NCBI RefSeq assembly: GCF_000426685.1
Contig: NZ_AUFV01000017.1
Span: forward strand, 26,002 to 90,001
Direction of reading: 5' to 3'
Source of the DNA: Solimonas flava DSM 18980
GTDB taxonomy: Bacteria > Pseudomonadota > Gammaproteobacteria > Nevskiales > Nevskiaceae
DNA length: 64,000 nt
Positions 50,918 to 60,036 of this stretch are shown here, piece after piece. Position 1 is the first letter of the stretch. Every line of letters begins with the position of its first letter. The notes below the pieces were generated by a model. The model worked only from the letters and a program-made list of their open reading frames with translations. It searched no databases and was not told the origin of the DNA. Made by a program: the position numbers and the translations under genes.

Positions 50918-52261
50918 TCAGCCGGCCCGCAGGCGCTGCAGCAGCTTGCCGTGAATGCCGCCGAAGTCACCGTTGCTCATCACCAGCACGCGATCGCCCG
51001 GTCGCGCTTCGGCGGCGATGCGCGCGATCAGCTCGTCCAGCTCGGTGGCGATGCGCAGCCGCGCGCCGACGCGTTCGAGCGCGCGCGGCGCATCCCACTT
51101 CAGGTCCGGACGCGCATAGACGAAGCAGAGATCGGCGTCGCGCAGGCTGTGCGCCAGCTCGTCGGCCTGCGTGCCGAGACGCATGGTGTTCGAACGCGGC
51201 TCCAGCACCGCGAGCACGCGCCCGCCCGGCTGGCGGCGCAGCGCGTCGATCGTCACTTCGATCGCGGTCGGATGGTGCGCGAAATCGTCGTAGACCGTGA
51301 CACCGCCGGCCTCGCCGACCACTTCGAGCCGGCGCTTGACGCTGCGGAACGATTGCAGGCCCTCGATCAGCGTCGACAGCGGCACGCCGACGTGCTGCGC
51401 GGCGGCGAACGCGGCCAGCGTGTTGGTGCGGTTGTGCAGGCCGGCGAGCGGCGAGCTGACGCGGCCCTGCGCGCTGGCGCCGATGAACAGCTCGTAGTCC
51501 TGCGGCTCGCCCTCGGCATGCCAGCCCTGCGCCACGTCGAAGCGCACGACCTCGCTCCAGCAGCCCTGCTGCAGCACGCGCGTCAGCGCCTCGCTGCGCC
51601 CGTTGACGACCAGCCGGCCGGAACGCGGCACGGTGCGCACCAGATGGTGGAACTGGCGCTCGATCGCGGCGAGGTCCGGGAAGATGTCGGCGTGATCGTA
51701 TTCGAGGTTGTTGAGGATCGCCGTGCGCGGCCGGTAGTGCACGAACTTGCTGCGCTTGTCGAAGAATGCGGTGTCGTATTCGTCGGCCTCGATGACGAAA
51801 TACTTCGACTTGCCGAGCCGCGCCGAGATGCCGAAGTTCTGCGGCACGCCGCCGACCAGGAAGCCCGGCTCCAGGCCCGCGTACTCCAGCAGCCAGGCGA
51901 GCAGCGAGGTGGTCGTGGTCTTGCCGTGCGTGCCGGCGACGGCGAGCACGTGCCGGCCGTAGAGCACGTTTTCGGCGAGCCACTGCGGGCCGGAGGTGTA
52001 CGGCAGGCCGGCGTCGAGCACGTATTCCATCGCCGCGTTGCCGCGCGTGACGACGTTGCCGACGACGACGATGTCCGGCACCGGCGACAGGTGCGCCGGC
52101 TCGTAGCCCTGCATCACGGTGATGCCGAGCGCCTCCAGCTGCGTCGACATCGGCGGCCAGGCGTTGGCGTCGGAGCCGGTGACCTTGTGCCCGGCCTCGC
52201 GCGCGATCGCCGCGATGCCGGCCATGAACGTGCCGCAGATGCCGAGAATGTGCAGATGCAT
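50918..52261 (-). CDS. mpl: UDP-MurNAc:tripeptide recycling ligase
   Basis: Reattaches recycled L-Ala-D-Glu-meso-DAP tripeptide to UDP-MurNAc. 447 residues; MHLHILGICGTFMAGIAAIAR start, [34 protein letters not shown] and VYDDFAHHPTAIE distinguish Mpl from MurC. Supports meso-DAP peptidoglycan and an active recycling route. Convergent with the frameshifted gene; 7 bp downstream of the YIP1-like gene. Confidence 0.96.
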   Translation of the reverse strand: MHLHILGICGTFMAGIAAIAREAGHKVTGSDANAWPPMSTQLEALGITVMQGYEPAHLSPVPDIVVVGNVVTRGNAAMEYVLDAGLPYTSGPQWLAENVLYGRHVLAVAGTHGKTTTTSLLAWLLEYAGLEPGFLVGGVPQNFGISARLGKSKYFVIEADEYDTAFFDKRSKFVHYRPRTAILNNLEYDHADIFPDLAAIERQFHHLVRTVPRSGRLVVNGRSEALTRVLQQGCWSEVVRFDVAQGWHAEGEPQDYELFIGASAQGRVSSPLAGLHNRTNTLAAFAAAQHVGVPLSTLIEGLQSFRSVKRRLEVVGEAGGVTVYDDFAHHPTAIEVTIDALRRQPGGRVLAVLEPRSNTMRLGTQADELAHSLRDADLCFVYARPDLKWDAPRALERVGARLRIATELDELIARIAAEARPGDRVLVMSNGDFGGIHGKLLQRLRAG

Positions 52262-52268
52262 GGCGGAC

Positions 52269-52847
52269 TCAGGTGGCGCTCGTGCCGACCACGAGGCTGA
52301 CGATGACGTTGACGAAGACCTGCAGCGTCAGCGCGACGCCGAACGCGATCATCAGGCCGACGAAGTAGGTCGCATTGAGCGCGTGGCGGAAGATCGAGGC
52401 GTTGACCAGCAGGCTCCAGAACGACAGCAGCAGCATCAGAAAGGTCACGCCCAGCGGCAGCGTCGCCTTCATCTGCTCGGGATGCTCGATCAGCGCCGGG
52501 TTCGCGGAAATCTCGTGCAGCGCCGGCGCCAGCTGCGATGCGAACGGCACGATCAGCAGCGTCAGCACCGCGTTGGTCGCGAGCAGCGCGGCGAAGGTCT
52601 GGTGGAAACGCGCGTCGAGCTGGCGCATGCGCAGCACGAAGCGCGTGGCCATGGCCAACGCCGCGACCGTGGCGATCGCCGCCGCGACGGCGCCGGCAAA
52701 CGGCAGCAGCGGCATCGCCTGCAGGCCGGTGGCGAGCGCCGCCAGCAGCACCAGCGGTGCGGTCAGCTTCGGGTCGTACGGAAAGTCCTGCGGACCGGCG
52801 CGGAAGGTGAGGATGCGCAGGGTGGCGTTGACGATGGAAGCGAGCAT
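52269..52847 (-). CDS. YIP1-family integral membrane protein
   Basis: 192 residues with four to five hydrophobic segments, starting MLASIVNATLRILTFRAGPQDF. The layout resembles bacterial YIP1/YckC-like membrane proteins; role unknown. Probably co-transcribed with mpl. Divergent from rnd. Confidence 0.7.
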   Translation of the reverse strand: MLASIVNATLRILTFRAGPQDFPYDPKLTAPLVLLAALATGLQAMPLLPFAGAVAAAIATVAALAMATRFVLRMRQLDARFHQTFAALLATNAVLTLLIVPFASQLAPALHEISANPALIEHPEQMKATLPLGVTFLMLLLSFWSLLVNASIFRHALNATYFVGLMIAFGVALTLQVFVNVIVSLVVGTSAT

Positions 52848-52935
52848 GGCTGGTCGGCGGGTGACGAAGGCCGATATTCTAGTGGTCTGCACCGCGCCGC
52901 GCGGACCAACCGTCCGCGCGCGACCACGACACGAC

Positions 52936-54027
52936 ATGACCGAGCTGATCCAAACTCCCGAGGCCCTCGCGCCCCACCTCGAACGCTGGGCGCACCGCAC
53001 CTGGCTCACCGTCGACACCGAATTCATCCGCGTCGACACCTACTACCCGAAGCTGTGCCTGATCCAGATCGGCGACGGCGAACACGCCGTCTGCGTCGAC
53101 ACCCTGGCCCTGCCCTCGCTCGAGCCGCTGCTCGACGTGCTGTACGCGCCCGGCTCGATCAAGGTCTTCCACGCCGCCGCGCAGGATCTGGAGATCCTCG
53201 TGCAGCTGCGCCGGCAGTGCCCGCAGCCGCTGTTCGACACGCAGATCGCCGCGACCCTGCTCGGCATCGGCGACCAGATCGGCTATGCCGGCCTGATCGA
53301 ACGCACGCTCGGCATCACGCTCGACAAGAGCCTGTCGCGTACCGACTGGGCACGGCGCCCGCTGAGCGAAGCCGAGCTCGCCTACGCCGCCGCCGACGTC
53401 GAGCATCTGGCGACGATCTTCCCGCGCCTGCAGGACGATCTGGCCGCGCGCGGCCGGCTCGGCTGGCTCGCCGAGGACTGCGCGCGCTTGTCGAAGCCGG
53501 AGACCTACGAGACGCGCCCCGAGGACGCCTGGGAGCGCCTGCGCGGCCTGGCGCGCATGGGCGCTCCCGAACAGACCGTCGCCGCACGCCTGGCCGCGTG
53601 GCGCGAGACGGAAGCACAGAAGCGCGACCGGCCGCGCAAATGGATCCTCGACGACGACGCCGTCTACCGCCTCGCCGAGCGCCAGCCGCTGTCGATGGGC
53701 CAGCTCGAGGCGCTCGGCGTGCTGCCGGCAAAGACGCTGGAACGGCACGGCCCGCATCTGCTGGAACTGATCGCCGAGGCGCGCGACGAGCCGGCGCGCA
53801 AGCGCTACGCCGACGAGGAACTCAGCGCCGAACAGAAGGCGCGCCTGCGCGAGATCCAGACCGCGGTGCAGGCACGCGCCGCGCAGCTCGGCCTGCCGCC
53901 CGGTTATCTGGCGCCGCGCGCCGACCTCGTCGAACTGCTGCGCCGCGGCGAGACCGCACAGGTGCCGGTGCTCGCCGGCTGGCGTCTCGAAGTGTGCGGC
54001 GACGACCTGCTGCGGCAGTTTTTCTAG
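52936..54027 (+). CDS. rnd: Ribonuclease D
   Basis: DEDDy 3'-5' exoribonuclease in tRNA maturation. 363 residues: ExoI TVDTEFIRVDTYYPKLCLIQ, ExoII region VFHAAAQDLEIL, ExoIII YAAADVEHLATIF, then an HRDC domain (RKWILDDDAVYRLAE, LGVLPAKTLERHG). Ends at a bidirectional terminator. Confidence 0.96.
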   Translation: MTELIQTPEALAPHLERWAHRTWLTVDTEFIRVDTYYPKLCLIQIGDGEHAVCVDTLALPSLEPLLDVLYAPGSIKVFHAAAQDLEILVQLRRQCPQPLFDTQIAATLLGIGDQIGYAGLIERTLGITLDKSLSRTDWARRPLSEAELAYAAADVEHLATIFPRLQDDLAARGRLGWLAEDCARLSKPETYETRPEDAWERLRGLARMGAPEQTVAARLAAWRETEAQKRDRPRKWILDDDAVYRLAERQPLSMGQLEALGVLPAKTLERHGPHLLELIAEARDEPARKRYADEELSAEQKARLREIQTAVQARAAQLGLPPGYLAPRADLVELLRRGETAQVPVLAGWRLEVCGDDLLRQFF

Positions 54028-54054
54028 GCGCGTCCTTGCGGAAAATTCCCGTCC

Positions 54055-54087
54055 AGCAAAAAGGCCCGCAATGCGGGCCTTTTTGCT
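54055..54087. terminator. Bidirectional terminator between rnd and adk
   Basis: A 15-bp perfect inverted repeat AGCAAAAAGGCCCGC / GCGGGCCTTTTTGCT with a 3-nt loop. T5 tracts on both strands serve convergent rnd and adk. Confidence 0.92.
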
Positions 54088-54100
54088 GCAACGCCAAGGC

Positions 54101-54664
54101 TTACTTCAGCACGCCGACGATGCGCGCGAAGATTTCCTCGAGGCCGCCGACACCCGGCACGGTGACGAGCTTGCCCTGCTTTTCGTAGTAGTCGAGCAGC
54201 GGATGCGTCTCGGCGTTGTAGACCTTGATGCGGTTGCGGATCACGTCTTCCTTGTCGTCGGCGCGGCCTTCCTTCTCGGCGCGATCGAGCAGGCGCTTGA
54301 TGATCTCCTCGTCGGTGACGGCCAGATGCACGGCCTTGTCGATCGCCGGCTGGCCGAGGCGCGCCAGCATCGCGTCGAGCACTTCGGCCTGCGCGGTGTT
54401 GCGCGGGAAGCCGTCGAGGATGAAGCCCTTGCGCGCATCCGGCTGGCCGAGGCGCTCCTCGACGATGCCGATGACGATTTCATTGGCGACCAGCTGGCCG
54501 GCGTCCATCGTCGCCTTGGCCTTCTTGCCGAGCTCGGTGCCGGCGGCGACCGCGGCGCGCAGCGCGTCGCCGGTCGAAATCTTGGGAATGCCGAAATGCG
54601 CGACCAGTTTTTCGCCCTGCGTGCCCTTGCCCGAGCCCGGTGCGCCCAGCAATACGATTCTCAT
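54101..54664 (-). CDS. adk: Adenylate kinase (short form)
   Basis: Interconverts AMP, ADP and ATP. 187 residues: P-loop GAPGSGKGTQ, GFPRNTAQAEVLD and RADDKEDVIRNRI. The length matches short enzymes with a small LID, without the 27-residue insertion. Start ATG 54664 (MRIVLLGAPG) preferred over upstream in-frame codons. Confidence 0.96.
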   Translation of the reverse strand: MRIVLLGAPGSGKGTQGEKLVAHFGIPKISTGDALRAAVAAGTELGKKAKATMDAGQLVANEIVIGIVEERLGQPDARKGFILDGFPRNTAQAEVLDAMLARLGQPAIDKAVHLAVTDEEIIKRLLDRAEKEGRADDKEDVIRNRIKVYNAETHPLLDYYEKQGKLVTVPGVGGLEEIFARIVGVLK

Positions 54665-54773
54665 CTTTGGAGTGACCCTGTCTATGCTTGGTACGCGCGC
54701 CTGTCCGCCGTAGGGGGGCGGCGCGCGGGCAGGCAAAAGTAACCGCTGGGTTCCGGTGCGTCAAACCTTGCAA

Positions 54774-54800
54774 TTGCCAGCATTTTGCATTTGTTAGAAT
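54774..54800 (+). promoter_or_regulatory. Putative ppa promoter
   Basis: TTGCCA (54774-54779), a short 15-bp spacer and TAGAAT (54795-54800), in a local AT-rich patch upstream of ppa. Spacing is suboptimal. Confidence 0.4.
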
Positions 54801-54869
54801 CGCCGTTCCGATTTCGCGACAGGCCTGCTCGCGCTCGGATCCGATCACCAAGCTCTAGGGAACGCGCAC

Positions 54870-55397
54870 ATGGGTTTTGAAACACTGGGTCCGGGCGACA
54901 AGGCGCCGGACGAGTTCTACGTCGTCATCGAAATCGCCGCCTACGGCCCGCCGGTGAAGTACGAAGTGGACAAGGAGTCCGGCCTGCTGATGGTCGATCG
55001 CTTCATGAACGTGGCGATGAACTATCCGGCCAACTACGGCTACGTGCCGAAGACCCTCGGCGGCGACGGCGACCCGGTCGACGTGCTGGTGCTGACGCCG
55101 CACCCGATCATCGCCGGCTCGGTCATCAAGTGCCGCGCCGTCGCCGTGCTCGACACCACCGATGAGAAGGGCTCGGACGCCAAGCTGCTGGCGGTGCCGA
55201 CCGACAAGGTCAGCAACCACTACTACTCGTCGATGAAGGATCTGGCCGACGTGCCGGAGCGCCTCAAGAACGAAATCCAGCACTTCTACGAGCACTACAA
55301 GGAGCTCGAGAAGGGCAAGTGGGTGAAGGTCGCCGGCTGGCGCGACGCCGCCGCCGCACGCGAGGAAATCGCCAACGGCATCAAGGCCTACAAGTAA
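54870..55397 (+). CDS. ppa: Inorganic pyrophosphatase (family I)
   Basis: Hydrolyses pyrophosphate. 175 residues, hexameric family I type; the DGDPVDVLV motif provides metal-binding aspartates and [13 protein letters not shown] is present; ends [20 protein letters not shown] precedes the ATG. Own terminator. Confidence 0.97.
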   Translation: MGFETLGPGDKAPDEFYVVIEIAAYGPPVKYEVDKESGLLMVDRFMNVAMNYPANYGYVPKTLGGDGDPVDVLVLTPHPIIAGSVIKCRAVAVLDTTDEKGSDAKLLAVPTDKVSNHYYSSMKDLADVPERLKNEIQHFYEHYKELEKGKWVKVAGWRDAAAAREEIANGIKAYK

Positions 55398-55418
55398 GGC
55401 CCGCGGACCGCGTCACGA

Positions 55419-55449
55419 GGCGGCCGGCGCGAGCGCCGGCCGCCTTTTT
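55419..55449 (+). terminator. ppa intrinsic terminator
   Basis: Stem GGCGGCCGGCGC / GCGCCGGCCGCC with a minimal loop, followed by TTTTT, 22 bp after the ppa stop. Confidence 0.9.
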
Positions 55450-55556
55450 CGTGGTCGCTTGCAACCGGAGCCGCGGCCGCGCCATCCAAGGCATACGGCG
55501 ATCGGCGCGGACCGGAGCGGCCGGGCCGACAACAACGAGCGACGAGCGACGAGACG

Positions 55557-55910
55557 ATGGAATACCCGCAGCAAGGCGGCGACGGCCAGGACGCGAGCGA
55601 GAACGAACGCACCACGCTGCTGGTTGCCTACATCCTGCAGGCGGTCTCGCCGTTCACCGGCTTTCTCGCCTCGGTGGCGAGTCTCGTCATCAGCTACATC
55701 AAGGTCTCGGAGACGCGCAACGCGTTCATCCGCAGCCATCATCGCTACCTGATCCGCACCTTCTGGTGGACGTTGCTGTGGGGCATCGTCTTCGGGCTGC
55801 TCTGCTTCGTGCTGATCGGTTTCGCGCTGCTGTTCGGCCTGTGGGTGTGGTGGATCTATCGCCTGGCCAAAGGCTTCATCGCCTACTCCGAACGCCGCGC
55901 CATGCCCTGA
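55557..55910 (+). CDS. Small DUF4870-like membrane protein
   Basis: 117 residues: polar N-terminus, then three hydrophobic segments (LLVAYILQAVSPFTGFLASV, TLLWGIVFGLLCFVLIG and LLFGLWVWWIYRLAKG). Resembles COG3671-type predicted membrane proteins; role unknown. Convergent with the ROK kinase gene. Confidence 0.75.
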   Translation: MEYPQQGGDGQDASENERTTLLVAYILQAVSPFTGFLASVASLVISYIKVSETRNAFIRSHHRYLIRTFWWTLLWGIVFGLLCFVLIGFALLFGLWVWWIYRLAKGFIAYSERRAMP

Positions 55911-55923
55911 GCGGGGCCGGCGT

Positions 55924-56847
55924 TCAGGCCGCGCCGGGCCACAGCCAGGCGGCGCCGCGCACACCGCTGGCGTCGCCGTACTGCGCCGGCAGCAGGCGCG
56001 TGCGCACCTCGTCGGAGAAGATCCACGGCTTCCACGCCTCCGGCACCTCGCGATACAGGCGCCGCAGGCGCGACAGGCCGCCGCCGAGCACGATCACCTG
56101 CGGATCGAGCACGTTGATGATGTGCGCGAGTCCGCGCGCGAGGCGCTGCACGTAGCGCTGCAGCGTCGCTTCCGCCGCCGCATCGCCGGCCGCAGCGGCG
56201 GCGGCGATGTCTTCGCCGCGCAGCGCCACGCCGTTGACGCGCGCGTGGTCGGCCGCCAGCCCGGGGCCCGATACCCAGGTCTCGATGCAGCCGCTGCGTC
56301 CGCAGTAGCAGGCCAGCCCCGGCAGTTCGCCCGGCTGCGGCCACGGCAGCGGGTTGTGGCCCCACTCGCCGGCGATCGCATTGGCGCCGCGCAGCAGTTG
56401 CCCGCGCACGACGATGCCGCCGCCGACGCCGGTGCCGAGGATCGCGCCGAACACCACCTCCGCGCCGGCCGCCGCGCCGTCGCTGGCTTCCGACAGGGTC
56501 ATGCAGTCCGCGTCATTGGCGATGCGCACGCGCGGCCCGAGCCGCGCTTCCAGATCGGCGAGCAACGGCTGGCCGTTGAGGCAGGTCGAGTTGCAGTTCT
56601 TCATGCGTCCGCTCGCCGCCGACATTGCGCCCGGCGTGCCGACGCCGATCGGCAGCGCCGCACCGCCGGCCGCCGCTTCGAGCCGCAGCGCCAGCGCCGC
56701 GACCGCGTCGACCGTCGCCGCGTAATCGCCGGCCGGCGTGGCGATGCGCTGCTGCGCGACGATGCGGCCCTGCGCGCCGATGACGACGCCTTCGATCTTG
56801 GTGCCGCCGAGGTCGATGCCGACCCTCAGCTCCGTGTTCAAGTTCAT
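55924..56847 (-). CDS. ROK family sugar kinase (fructokinase/NagK type)
   Basis: 307 residues. ATP loop GIDLGGTKIEGVVI, sugar-binding NDADCMTLSE with the catalytic Asp, GTGVGGGIVVRG, GEWGHNPLPW and the zinc motif CYCGRSGCIETW. This set fits Mak-type fructokinase or N-acetylglucosamine kinase; the exact sugar is not decided. No transporter or regulator is next to it, except the truncated GPH transporter two genes upstream. Confidence 0.92.
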   Translation of the reverse strand: MNLNTELRVGIDLGGTKIEGVVIGAQGRIVAQQRIATPAGDYAATVDAVAALALRLEAAAGGAALPIGVGTPGAMSAASGRMKNCNSTCLNGQPLLADLEARLGPRVRIANDADCMTLSEASDGAAAGAEVVFGAILGTGVGGGIVVRGQLLRGANAIAGEWGHNPLPWPQPGELPGLACYCGRSGCIETWVSGPGLAADHARVNGVALRGEDIAAAAAAGDAAAEATLQRYVQRLARGLAHIINVLDPQVIVLGGGLSRLRRLYREVPEAWKPWIFSDEVRTRLLPAQYGDASGVRGAAWLWPGAA

Positions 56848-56949
56848 GTCTGCCCGATGATGGCCAAGGCCGGCTGCCCGCTCGCAGCCGGAACGAGGCC
56901 CAACACGTTAGCAGGCCGCCGCGCGTCGCGCGCCGGCGGCGGGCATCGT

Positions 56950-58278
56950 TCAGCCGGACCGACGATGGCGGTGCAGCTCGGGCCATCCGGCTTCGAGCGC
57001 CGGCGGATCGAACGCCGTCGCATCGCCCTTCACGTAACGATCGCAGAACGGTCGGACCACGCCCGCCACGAGCCTGTGCATGCGCTCGCCCGTCACCGTT
57101 CCCGTTCCAAGCGCCCTGCGCAGCAGGCCGCGGCCGAACAGCACCAGATCGCTGTAGCTCAAATGCGCGCTGCCTTCGACCCGGAAGCGCAAGACCGTGC
57201 CGCTGCGGCCGGTGCTGTCGATCGGTTCATAGAAGCTGTCGTTGCGACCGCTGCCGTCGGGAGCCCGCTGTGCGCCGGACTGCATGACGAGCAGCGGCAC
57301 GCGAATCTGCGCGTCGTACAGCGCCGGACCGATCTGTCCGCCGTCGAGGTTGACGACGGCGCCGATCCGCGGCTCGACGCAGGCGGCGGCGGCGCTCGCC
57401 GATCCGCCAAACGACATGCCGATCAGGCCGACGCGGCCGAGATCGAATGCGCCGCGATGGCGCTGCATGAACGCAGGCGCATTGCTGCCGGCGAGGCCAT
57501 CCAGCGCGTCCCGGATGTCGGCGACCCAGCGTTCCTGCTCGACCTGCAGCGATTCGATTCGGGCGAGGCAGCGCGACGCCTCGTCCTGCGCCGCCCGGTC
57601 GCGCGCCCGGCGCCGCCGGCCGGCGCAGACGTACAGCCACGGATCGAGCGCCTTCGCCCGATCCTGTCGCGGCAGCGCCTGGTAAGAACCGTCCGCCTGC
57701 CGCGCGGCGGCCGAACCCGTCGCGTGCGTCAGCGCCACGACGAAATAGCCGTGGCTCGCCAGTTCCTCGCAAAGCGCGGTGTTCTGCGCCGCGTAGCCAC
57801 CCAGCCCGTGCGAGAAGATCAGCAAAGGCCAGCCCGGCCCGGCGGGCGCCAGCAGCGCCGCGTCCGGCACGGACGCGGTCCGCACCGTTTGCATCTGGCG
57901 CAGGATGGCGCCGGGGATCGTGCCCGAACTGCCGGTTCGGATCGCCGCCGCTTCCGCCGCCGTGAGCAGCGGCGCCGTGCCGCGCGTCTCGGCCACGGCG
58001 GGATACCAGACCCGCGCCGCCGGCCGATCGAGATCGCGCACGCCGACCGCATACGGCCCGGACGGCTTCGGCCAGCGCACCGGCGCGAGCAAACGTGCCG
58101 GCATCGCCCAGGCGCAGACATCGAGCCCGCAGACGACGAGGCGCGCCAGAACGGCGAGCACACGAACAGCGATCCGCGCCCGCAGCGGCGCGGCGCGACG
58201 CCGCAAGGGACTCCAGTCGTCCGGATCGCGGCGCGCGTGCGAACGGGGCTTGCGGTCCGCCACGCGCTCAGGCCGCAT
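56950..58278 (-). CDS. PAF-acetylhydrolase-like alpha/beta hydrolase
   Basis: 442 residues, probably membrane-anchored by a hydrophobic N-terminal stretch (VRVLAVLARLVVCGLDVCAW). The oxyanion block FSHGLGGYAAQNTALCEELA, nucleophile elbow GMSFGGSAS, Asp in NLDGG and His in EGSAHLSYSDL form a full Ser-Asp-His set like the plasma PAF-acetylhydrolase family. Substrate unknown (short-chain ester or phospholipid). ATG 58278 overlaps the transporter stop by 11 bp. Confidence 0.82.
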   Translation of the reverse strand: MRPERVADRKPRSHARRDPDDWSPLRRRAAPLRARIAVRVLAVLARLVVCGLDVCAWAMPARLLAPVRWPKPSGPYAVGVRDLDRPAARVWYPAVAETRGTAPLLTAAEAAAIRTGSSGTIPGAILRQMQTVRTASVPDAALLAPAGPGWPLLIFSHGLGGYAAQNTALCEELASHGYFVVALTHATGSAAARQADGSYQALPRQDRAKALDPWLYVCAGRRRRARDRAAQDEASRCLARIESLQVEQERWVADIRDALDGLAGSNAPAFMQRHRGAFDLGRVGLIGMSFGGSASAAAACVEPRIGAVVNLDGGQIGPALYDAQIRVPLLVMQSGAQRAPDGSGRNDSFYEPIDSTGRSGTVLRFRVEGSAHLSYSDLVLFGRGLLRRALGTGTVTGERMHRLVAGVVRPFCDRYVKGDATAFDPPALEAGWPELHRHRRSG

Positions 58279-59308
58279 CGGTCGGCGGCCGCGAGGCGGG
58301 CCGCGCATCGCCGGCGGCCCGCGCCGCGAGCGCGCGCTCGATCACCCGCAGGCGCTGGCGGTGCAGCGGGAAGTTCCAGATCACCGCCGCCGCCGCGATC
58401 AGGCTCAGCGCCGGAATCCAGACGGCGACCAGCTTCAGCCCGAAGACCTCGGCGGCGGAATGGGTCGTCGCCGTCGCGTCGAAGCCGAACCAGCCGGCGA
58501 TCGCCAGGCCGAGCGCGGCGGACACGCCCATCAGCGACTTGTTGAGGAAGGCGAACAGCGCCGTATAGACGCCGGCCCGATCGTGCCGGAAGCGCAGCCG
58601 CCCGTAGTCGACGATGTCGCCGGTCATCGCCGGCACGGCGACGCTGACGGCGACGAGCGCGAACATCGTCAGCGGATAGAAGACCATCAGCCCGGCCAGC
58701 GCATGCGGGCCGGGGCCGACGAAGCCGAGCGCGATGCAAGGCACGGCGCCGAACAGCAGCGACATCGCCCAGATGCGATGCCGCTCGTAGCGCGAACACA
58801 GCCAGCCCCAGAATGGCAGTCCGACCAGGGTCAGCGGCACGGTGATGAGGAACACCGCCGGCAGATGCTCGCCCTGCCGCAGATAGGCGTCGGCGAACAG
58901 GTACACCACCCCGCCGGCCATGCCCGAGCAGATCGAAACCGGGACGTAGGCGACGAGCAGGCGCAGCAGCGGCGCGTTGCCGGCGATCGAGCGCGCGAAC
59001 GCGCGCAACGAACCCGACGCCGCGCGGCGCTCGCGCGGCGCCGCGCTGCCGCGACCGGGCACCGCGAGCAGGCACCAGGCGTTGAGCACCGGCACCAGCA
59101 GCAGCACGACCACCGCGGTCAGCGACAGCGTCTGCAGGTCGAGTGCCGTGCTTTGCGTGAAGCCGAGCGCCTTGGCGGCATACGGCACGGCATAGAACAC
59201 CAAGGTTCCGGTCAGCACGCCCATGCCGCGCCAGACCTGGATCCGGGCGCGTTGCGCGTAGTCGGAGCTCAAGGCGAGGCTCCACGCGCCGTACGGAATC
59301 TCGGTCAT
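58268..59308 (-). pseudogene. GPH/MFS sugar transporter lacking its N-terminus
   Basis: 346 codons with about nine membrane helices, beginning MTEIPYGAWSLALSSDYAQRARI. In the GPH (melibiose-carrier) family this EIPY...AW block lies about 110-120 residues into the protein, so the first three to four helices are missing. The sequence immediately upstream is an ISL3 transposase fragment, so the gene was cut by the insertion and a later deletion. Probably inactive, although an ATG at the junction could start a shortened product. Confidence 0.8.
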
Positions 59309-59945
59309 CTTCCAGCCGCGCGTACTCGGCCTTGCGCACCTGGTCGAGTGCCTCGCCCAGATGGCGCATGACGTGGAACTTGTCGAACAGAATCGCCGCC
59401 TGCGGCGCGTGGGCCTGCGTGGCCTTGCGAAACGGCTTCCACATGTCCATCAGCGCCAGCCGGATCTGGCGGCTCTTCTTCTCGCCCAGCCAGGCGTAGA
59501 ACTGCGCCATGCTGGCCTCGGAGCGATCCTCGCCGCCGAACCCGATCGGCCGGCCCCGATCGAGATCGCTGACCACGATGCGGTAGGTGTGGCGCTTCTT
59601 GATCGAGATCTCGTCGATGCCGATGCGCTTGGGCCCCGGCGAGCCCGCCTTGGCCAGGTGCTACGAAGTCGAGGTGCTCGACCCGCCGGTCGCGCGCGCC
59701 GACGGCAATCTCCAGGTACTCGATGTCCAGCGCCACCCGATGCCCGGCCATCGGCACGTCCCACACCGTGCGCCGTCGCCAGCGATGGGCTCGACCTCGT
59801 TGTCCCGTGCGCGGGTCGATCGGACGCCGTCGCGCATCCCGACGACAGCTCACCCGAATCACGCCCTCGCCACCCACCGTCACCGCATTGACCACTTGCC
59901 CGCGTAGCCCAAGAATCTGGGCTGGGACAGCCGCTCCCATTGGTC
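59300..59945 (-). pseudogene. ISL3-family transposase fragment
   Basis: N-terminal part in one frame (ILGLRGQVVNAVTVGGEG, VWDVPMAGHRVALDIEYLEI), then a frameshift near 59650 and catalytic-domain sequence: GPKRIGIDEISIKKRHTYRI, SMAQFYAWLGEKKS, LALMDMWKPFRKAT and FDKFHVMRHLGEALDQV. The first two acidic residues of the DDE set are seen; the C-terminal half is gone, replaced at about 59300 by the transporter gene. Decayed, not transposition-competent. Confidence 0.85.
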
Positions 59946-60017
59946 CTCGTCATCGAAAGCCTCAGAACCTTCGCTCTACAAGGGCTTGCCGCAGGCGGCT
60001 ATCCCTTCTCTACCTCA

Positions 60018-60035
60018 GGCTTCTGACGAAGAGCC
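60018..60035 (-). repeat. ISL3-type terminal inverted repeat
   Basis: Minus strand GGCTCTTCGTCAGAAGCC, matching the GGCTCTT-type ends of this family. It marks the outer boundary of the element next to CYP153. Confidence 0.7.
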
Positions 60036-60036
60036 A

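Larger units (their letters stand above)
59300..60035 (-). mobile_element. ISL3-family element remnant, one end preserved
   Basis: From the terminal repeat at 60018-60035 to the junction with the transporter at about 59300. Full ISL3 elements are about twice this long, so the far end is deleted. The surviving end lies 1 bp from the CYP153 stop codon. Confidence 0.8.

Noticed and set aside
55530..55556. Short GACGAGC-like repeats before the small membrane protein gene
   Set aside because: Only two to three imperfect copies; too little to call a regulatory repeat.
57819..59576. 585-codon minus-strand frame that joins transposase to transporter DNA
   Set aside because: Only the first about 90 codons are transposase; the rest is out of frame with the transporter and esterase, so it is not one gene.
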